64,000 bases of DNA from Clostridiaceae bacterium (GTDB taxonomy: Bacteria > Bacillota > Clostridia > Lachnospirales > Lachnospiraceae). A model generated the notes under the pieces. It saw nothing but the letters and a program-made list of their open reading frames with translations, did not search any database and had not been told where the DNA came from. The translations under genes were made by a program, and so were the position numbers. Within the stretch, counting starts at the first letter, position 1. Each line of letters begins with the position of its first letter. This document shows, piece after piece, positions 62,893-64,000 of this stretch. The stretch covers positions 434,001 through 498,000 of the forward strand of contig CABJBA010000001.1 of the NCBI GenBank assembly GCA_902363735.1, given 5' to 3'.

Positions 62893-62958
62893 TTAGGTGT
62901 TGTGGCCTTGTTCCCTTTGTTTCAACAAAGCTTCCCTAATCAGCTCAGACCATTTCAT
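62893..62958 (-). CDS. Tiny conserved ORF, 21 residues
   Basis: MKWSELIREALLKQREQGHN plus T, then TAA. AAGGAGAG stands 8 nt before the ATG. The related region at 60565-60591 keeps AAGGAAAG and MKWIEII before an early stop, so the start context has been preserved between duplicates. It follows the zinc-ribbon gene by 65 bp and is followed by a GCAGC/GCTGC hairpin. Function unknown; a leader peptide or small membrane-associated helix is possible. Confidence 0.45.
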   Translation of the reverse strand: MKWSELIREALLKQREQGHNT

Positions 62959-63023
62959 ATAATTCTCTCCTTACCAGTAATTATATGTTAGCGCCAGACT
63001 TAATAAGAAACTTGCCAGAGTTT

Positions 63024-63602
63024 TTATTTAATTAAACGAAGCCTGCCAAATGGTGTTATACAATAAGGTCGATCAGAACACATCCCATAAAAGAAACCGC
63101 AAATGCTGTTGATTGGTACATACAGGGTAAAGGGTAGGATCAACTGACAGGCCAAGGCGGCGGGCAATTTTTCAGGCCAATTTGTTTCCGTCCATCCGGT
63201 AAACACGTTTGTGATTTCCGCAAAGTTAATAATGCCGATTTGCTGAAGATATCCACAACCGAAAAACAAGACGATACCAAACGCTATAGAAAGCATTGTG
63301 AGCCAAAGCCCTTGATTTGCACAGGCCCGGTGCGTTCTATCTTCCGGCTTGGTAAGTAACGGAATCCAGAACATCATAGGAATATATGCCAGCATACACG
63401 AGAACGGTAAGTGCCTATTCGGTTCAGTGGAGGCTGTGGGGGCATTGACTTCATAATGATAGCTGTAATTTCCCCCTATATGATGACCACCTGCATAGTG
63501 ACCACTGTTAGCGGTGACCGCCGTTCCACAAGCCGCGCAGAAATTTGCGTTATTTTTCAATCTCTCGCCGCAGTTTCTACAGAAGTTTCCATTCACAATC
63601 AT
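63024..63602 (-). CDS. Zinc-ribbon plus DUF4870-like membrane protein
   Basis: A 192-residue protein. The N-terminus is a zinc ribbon (FCRNCGERLKNNANFCAACG, a CxxC-x10-CxxC pattern). After a linker, three to four hydrophobic segments follow, with MLAYIPMMFWIPLLTKPEDR and CANQGLWLTMLSIAFGIVLF, resembling the DUF4870 pattern of a PE-x-R segment and ANQGL. It is probably a membrane protein of unknown role. It follows the neighbouring paralogue by 5 nt, and GAGGTG precedes the ATG. Confidence 0.72.
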   Translation of the reverse strand: MIVNGNFCRNCGERLKNNANFCAACGTAVTANSGHYAGGHHIGGNYSYHYEVNAPTASTEPNRHLPFSCMLAYIPMMFWIPLLTKPEDRTHRACANQGLWLTMLSIAFGIVLFFGCGYLQQIGIINFAEITNVFTGWTETNWPEKLPAALACQLILPFTLYVPINSICGFFYGMCSDRPYCITPFGRLRLIK

Positions 63603-63607
63603 TCACC

Positions 63608-64000
63608 TCACTTTATAATGGGATACTGGCCAAAAAACAGAATGGATTCTGGCTCCCGGTCATAATGAACAGCCATAGCGCACCGATAGCATTTATAGGC
63701 TATAAAAAACATGAAGAACAAAAACATCATGAATAGCAGGGCATATATGCCGTTGAATAGCAGGCCAAGACCCCAACCGGCCAGAAAACCCTTTACTACC
63801 CCCAAAATTTGAATTGCAGTACAGGCTACAGCGGATACAATTAGGACCCATAGCCCCTGATTGGCACTGTGCTTCGCATACTCATTTTGGGGGCAAGTCA
63901 TCAATGGCAGCCAGAATAGTATGCCGGAATAGGCCAATTCGCAGAATAGTTTTTGTGGTGGTTCCTTTTGGCGGGGGATCTCGTCCGGATGAACATAGAA
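63608..64000 (-). CDS. DUF4870-like membrane protein, N-terminus beyond right edge
   Basis: The frame is open to the right edge: FYVHPDEIPRQKEPPQKLFC then ELAYSGILFWLPLMTCPQNE and SANQGLWVLIVSAVACTAIQ. At least 130 residues are visible, with three hydrophobic segments. It is a paralogue of the protein at 63024-63602 (same FW-x-PL and ANQGLW motifs, similar C-terminal ending in IIK). A zinc ribbon may lie in the missing N-terminus. Confidence 0.7.
   Translation of the reverse strand, partial: FYVHPDEIPRQKEPPQKLFCELAYSGILFWLPLMTCPQNEYAKHSANQGLWVLIVSAVACTAIQILGVVKGFLAGWGLGLLFNGIYALLFMMFLFFMFFIAYKCYRCAMAVHYDREPESILFFGQYPIIK

Overview
The window looks like chromosome of an anaerobic gut-type Firmicute, most likely a Lachnospiraceae or Clostridium-cluster species. 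This is inferred from gene content (LplABC/YesMN sugar systems, GPH symporter, MobP-type conjugative element genes) and from strong AGGAGG-type ribosome sites. Almost every gene is on the minus strand. No tRNA, rRNA or CRISPR array was seen.

Region 1 (1 to about 28,266) is the right-hand part of an integrative conjugative element (ICE) that continues past the left edge. Read from its right end inward it carries parA, parB, a 2,631-residue methylase/SNF2-helicase protein with a TnpV-family gene nested in another frame, two unknown proteins, a 1,338-residue repeat surface lipoprotein, DUF4314/DUF3846 and DUF3991/Toprim proteins, a ribbon-helix-helix mobilisation protein beside an array of hairpins (candidate oriT), a DUF5688 protein, and a MobP3-like relaxase whose start is abnormal. 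A plus-strand arsenic cargo operon (arsR, acr3, a DUF2703/BFD-like/ArsD fusion, arsA, arsC) sits between the mobilisation and Toprim modules. The element ends against the middle of a collagen-like gene, whose 5' end is missing.

Region 2 (28,267 to about 40,000) is chromosomal. It holds the 3' part of the collagen-like gene, a drug-efflux MFS gene with a wrecked marR neighbour, and a glyoxylate/carbamoyl-type catabolic cluster: a glycerate kinase with an internal deletion, tartronate semialdehyde reductase, DUF2877 (AllH-like), a divergent acetokinase, a 58-residue protein, FdrA (AllF-like), DUF1116 (AllG-like) and a D-2-hydroxyacid dehydrogenase. It resembles the E. coli oxamate carbamoyltransferase locus with an acetokinase where carbamate kinase would be expected.

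Region 3 (about 40,000 to 59,500) is a glycan-use locus: two paralogous GHL6-like proteins, a YesN/YesM two-component system, an ABC importer (binding lipoprotein plus two permeases) with a decayed duplicate of the binding protein, an SDR oxidoreductase, an AraC activator (the only plus-strand gene here), a GH2 beta-galactosidase and a GPH-type symporter. A similar upstream element of about 80 bp occurs before the dehydrogenase cluster and before the second GHL6-like gene.

Region 4 (59,500 to 64,000) holds two SDR-superfamily oxidoreductases flanked by a dead 3' fragment and by intact copies of a zinc-ribbon/DUF4870-like membrane protein family, with a conserved tiny ORF. The last gene runs off the right edge.
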